This document shows positions 6,126-7,280 of a stretch of 7,280 nt of DNA, one piece after another; the stretch's first letter is position 1, and every line of letters begins with the position of its first letter. The translations under genes were made by a program, and so were the position numbers. The DNA is from Crocinitomicaceae bacterium (GTDB lineage: Bacteria; Bacteroidota; Bacteroidia; Flavobacteriales_D; Crocinitomicaceae): positions 1-7,280 of the forward strand of contig JAHEMP010000110.1 in NCBI GenBank assembly GCA_024643585.1, given 5' to 3'. The notes under the pieces were generated by a model, which saw nothing but the letters and a program-made list of their open reading frames with translations, ran no database searches and was not told where the DNA came from.

Positions 6126-7280
6126 TTATTTTTCAAGAATTAATGGTTCTAAGCCGAAATATTTTGGAATTTCCATTCTAGAAAAATCTTTTTCATCTGG
6201 ATTTGGAAATTTATTTATGCCAATTAATATTTTGCTTTTATCGTTTACTTTTTCTTGTTTAAGCTGCGCTGTCGTACTGATTTTATTTTTAATTATTTTC
6301 ATTCCTTCAGCTGTTTCCAATCCATTTGCTTTCTCTAGTTCTTGAAACAGATACCATGCTTTAGCTTCTAATTGTTCCGAAATTTTCTCCAAATTATAGC
6401 TTCCTCCGAGAGGGTCAACTACTTTGTCAAAGTAACTTTCTTCTTTCAATAAGTTGGATATGTTGATAGCCATTCTTTCGCTCAAGGTACGGTCTGAACC
6501 TTTGGCATATTTGTCGTAAGCTTGAACTTGGATTTCATTTGCTCCTCCCAAAACGGCTGACATAGCTTCTGTCGTTTGGCGGAGTAAATTGGTATAAGGA
6601 TCTTTCAAAGACTTATTTACAAATCCAGTTTTTGCATAGATAAAACAAGAATGGGAGCAATTTTCTTTTGGTGAATAGGAGGAGATAATAGTTGCCCAAA
6701 GTTTTCGGAATACTCTAAATTTTGCAATTTCTATGAAATAATTTGGGCCTATGCCCATTTCGAAGCGAAGCATAGCAGAGGCATCATCAACTGAAAATCC
6801 TTTTTCCATTAATTTGAATAAGGCGGAATGTCCTGCTGAAAGAGCAAAACCTATTTCTTGAACCGCATTGGCACCGGCCTGATGAACTCCAAATGAATTT
6901 ATGGAAAGTTGAACATTTGATTGGGTGGAATCCACATGAAAATTTTCAATTGAATCGTTCAATAAAATCAACCTTTTCTTGCAGAAACTTGGAAAAATGG
7001 AGGCCAAGTTTTTACTTTGCTCCTCATCAATGGTTTTAAATTGGGTTTCTATATAGTCAAGTTCAATTTCTGAAAATAAGGCATCCCAAAGAATACTCTT
7101 TTTCATAAGGACGAAAGTCAAAGAATTTGCCCCTTGATTTAAAGCTGTCAGAGCCTCTTGATTGGCAATTTTTTCATCTTTGACATCTATACTTTTTCCA
7201 ATGTACCAGTCATTACTATGCGATTTAGACGTTCTTGAAAAAGTCAATTTTGTTGGGCCGACATTCTTATCTTCAAATTT
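6126..7280 (-). CDS. mutA: Methylmalonyl-CoA mutase small subunit, partial (N-terminus beyond window)
   Basis: This is the non-catalytic partner of the large subunit. The frame is open to the window edge: 384 residues are visible and the true start lies outside. The TTG at 7245-7247 is internal, because eleven more sense codons precede it. Family features in order are NDWYIGKSI near the visible start, SINSFGVHQAGANA (codons about 6864-6905), DPYTNLLRQTTEAMSAVLGGANEIQ and VVDPLGGSYNLEKISEQLEAKAW, ending with ILIGINKFPNP and a short tail. Aligned without gaps to the large subunit's SISGYHMQEAGATA, the catalytic Tyr-His pair is replaced by Phe-Gly (6888-6893). The protein stops just after the barrel with no DGHDRG or cobalamin domain, so it is shorter than the roughly 640-residue actinobacterial small subunit. 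I recall similarly short versions (about 450 residues) in flavobacteria. It should act as a structural half of the heterodimer. Any promoter or cobalamin riboswitch would lie beyond the window. Confidence 0.95.
   Translation of the reverse strand, partial: KFEDKNVGPTKLTFSRTSKSHSNDWYIGKSIDVKDEKIANQEALTALNQGANSLTFVLMKKSILWDALFSEIELDYIETQFKTIDEEQSKNLASIFPSFCKKRLILLNDSIENFHVDSTQSNVQLSINSFGVHQAGANAVQEIGFALSAGHSALFKLMEKGFSVDDASAMLRFEMGIGPNYFIEIAKFRVFRKLWATIISSYSPKENCSHSCFIYAKTGFVNKSLKDPYTNLLRQTTEAMSAVLGGANEIQVQAYDKYAKGSDRTLSERMAINISNLLKEESYFDKVVDPLGGSYNLEKISEQLEAKAWYLFQELEKANGLETAEGMKIIKNKISTTAQLKQEKVNDKSKILIGINKFPNPDEKDFSRMEIPKYFGLEPLILEK

Noticed and set aside
7245..7247. TTG as the start of the mutase small subunit
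   Set aside because: The frame continues open for eleven more codons to the window edge, and the family normally has more N-terminal residues, so the gene is cut by the window.

Overview
The window looks like an ordinary stretch of chromosome from a member of the Bacteroidota, most likely the Flavobacteriales. The DNA is AT-rich. Gene starts lack Shine-Dalgarno sequences. One gene is preceded by a promoter of the Bacteroidota type (TTG, about 20 bp, then TAnnTTTG). A secreted protein ends in a type IX secretion (T9SS) C-terminal sorting domain. The split methylmalonyl-CoA mutase has a short small subunit, as I recall from flavobacteria. I cannot name the genus.

Layout from left to right. At 1-1177 (+) lies a secreted kelch-type beta-propeller with a T9SS sorting domain; its true start may lie at or before the window edge. 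At 1264-1560 (+) is a 98-residue two-helix membrane protein of the LapA/DUF1049 type. It converges, with only 10 bp between stop codons, on an FkbM-family methyltransferase at 1571-2356 (-). Between 2357 and 2662 is a gene-poor gap of 306 bp that is unusually rich in short inverted repeats. A small conserved cytoplasmic protein of unknown function follows at 2663-3052 (+). It faces a secreted, probably TPR-like, 248-residue protein at 3111-3857 (-). A hairpin at 3059-3088 sits between these two convergent genes and looks like a terminator. The right-hand half (3990-7280, - strand) is an operon of the small and large subunits of adenosylcobalamin-dependent methylmalonyl-CoA mutase, with the small-subunit gene first and cut by the window edge.

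The only genes with a clear shared role are the two mutase subunits, which interconvert methylmalonyl-CoA and succinyl-CoA and so link propionyl-CoA metabolism to the TCA cycle. The large subunit carries all the catalytic and cobalamin-binding residues. The small subunit has lost the catalytic Tyr-His pair and has no cobalamin domain. The other genes appear to be single-gene units, on both strands, with no evident common pathway.

I found no rRNA, tRNA, CRISPR array, insertion sequence or phage gene, and no convincing new multi-gene system. The least explained parts are the inverted-repeat-rich gap at 2357-2662 and the small protein beside it.
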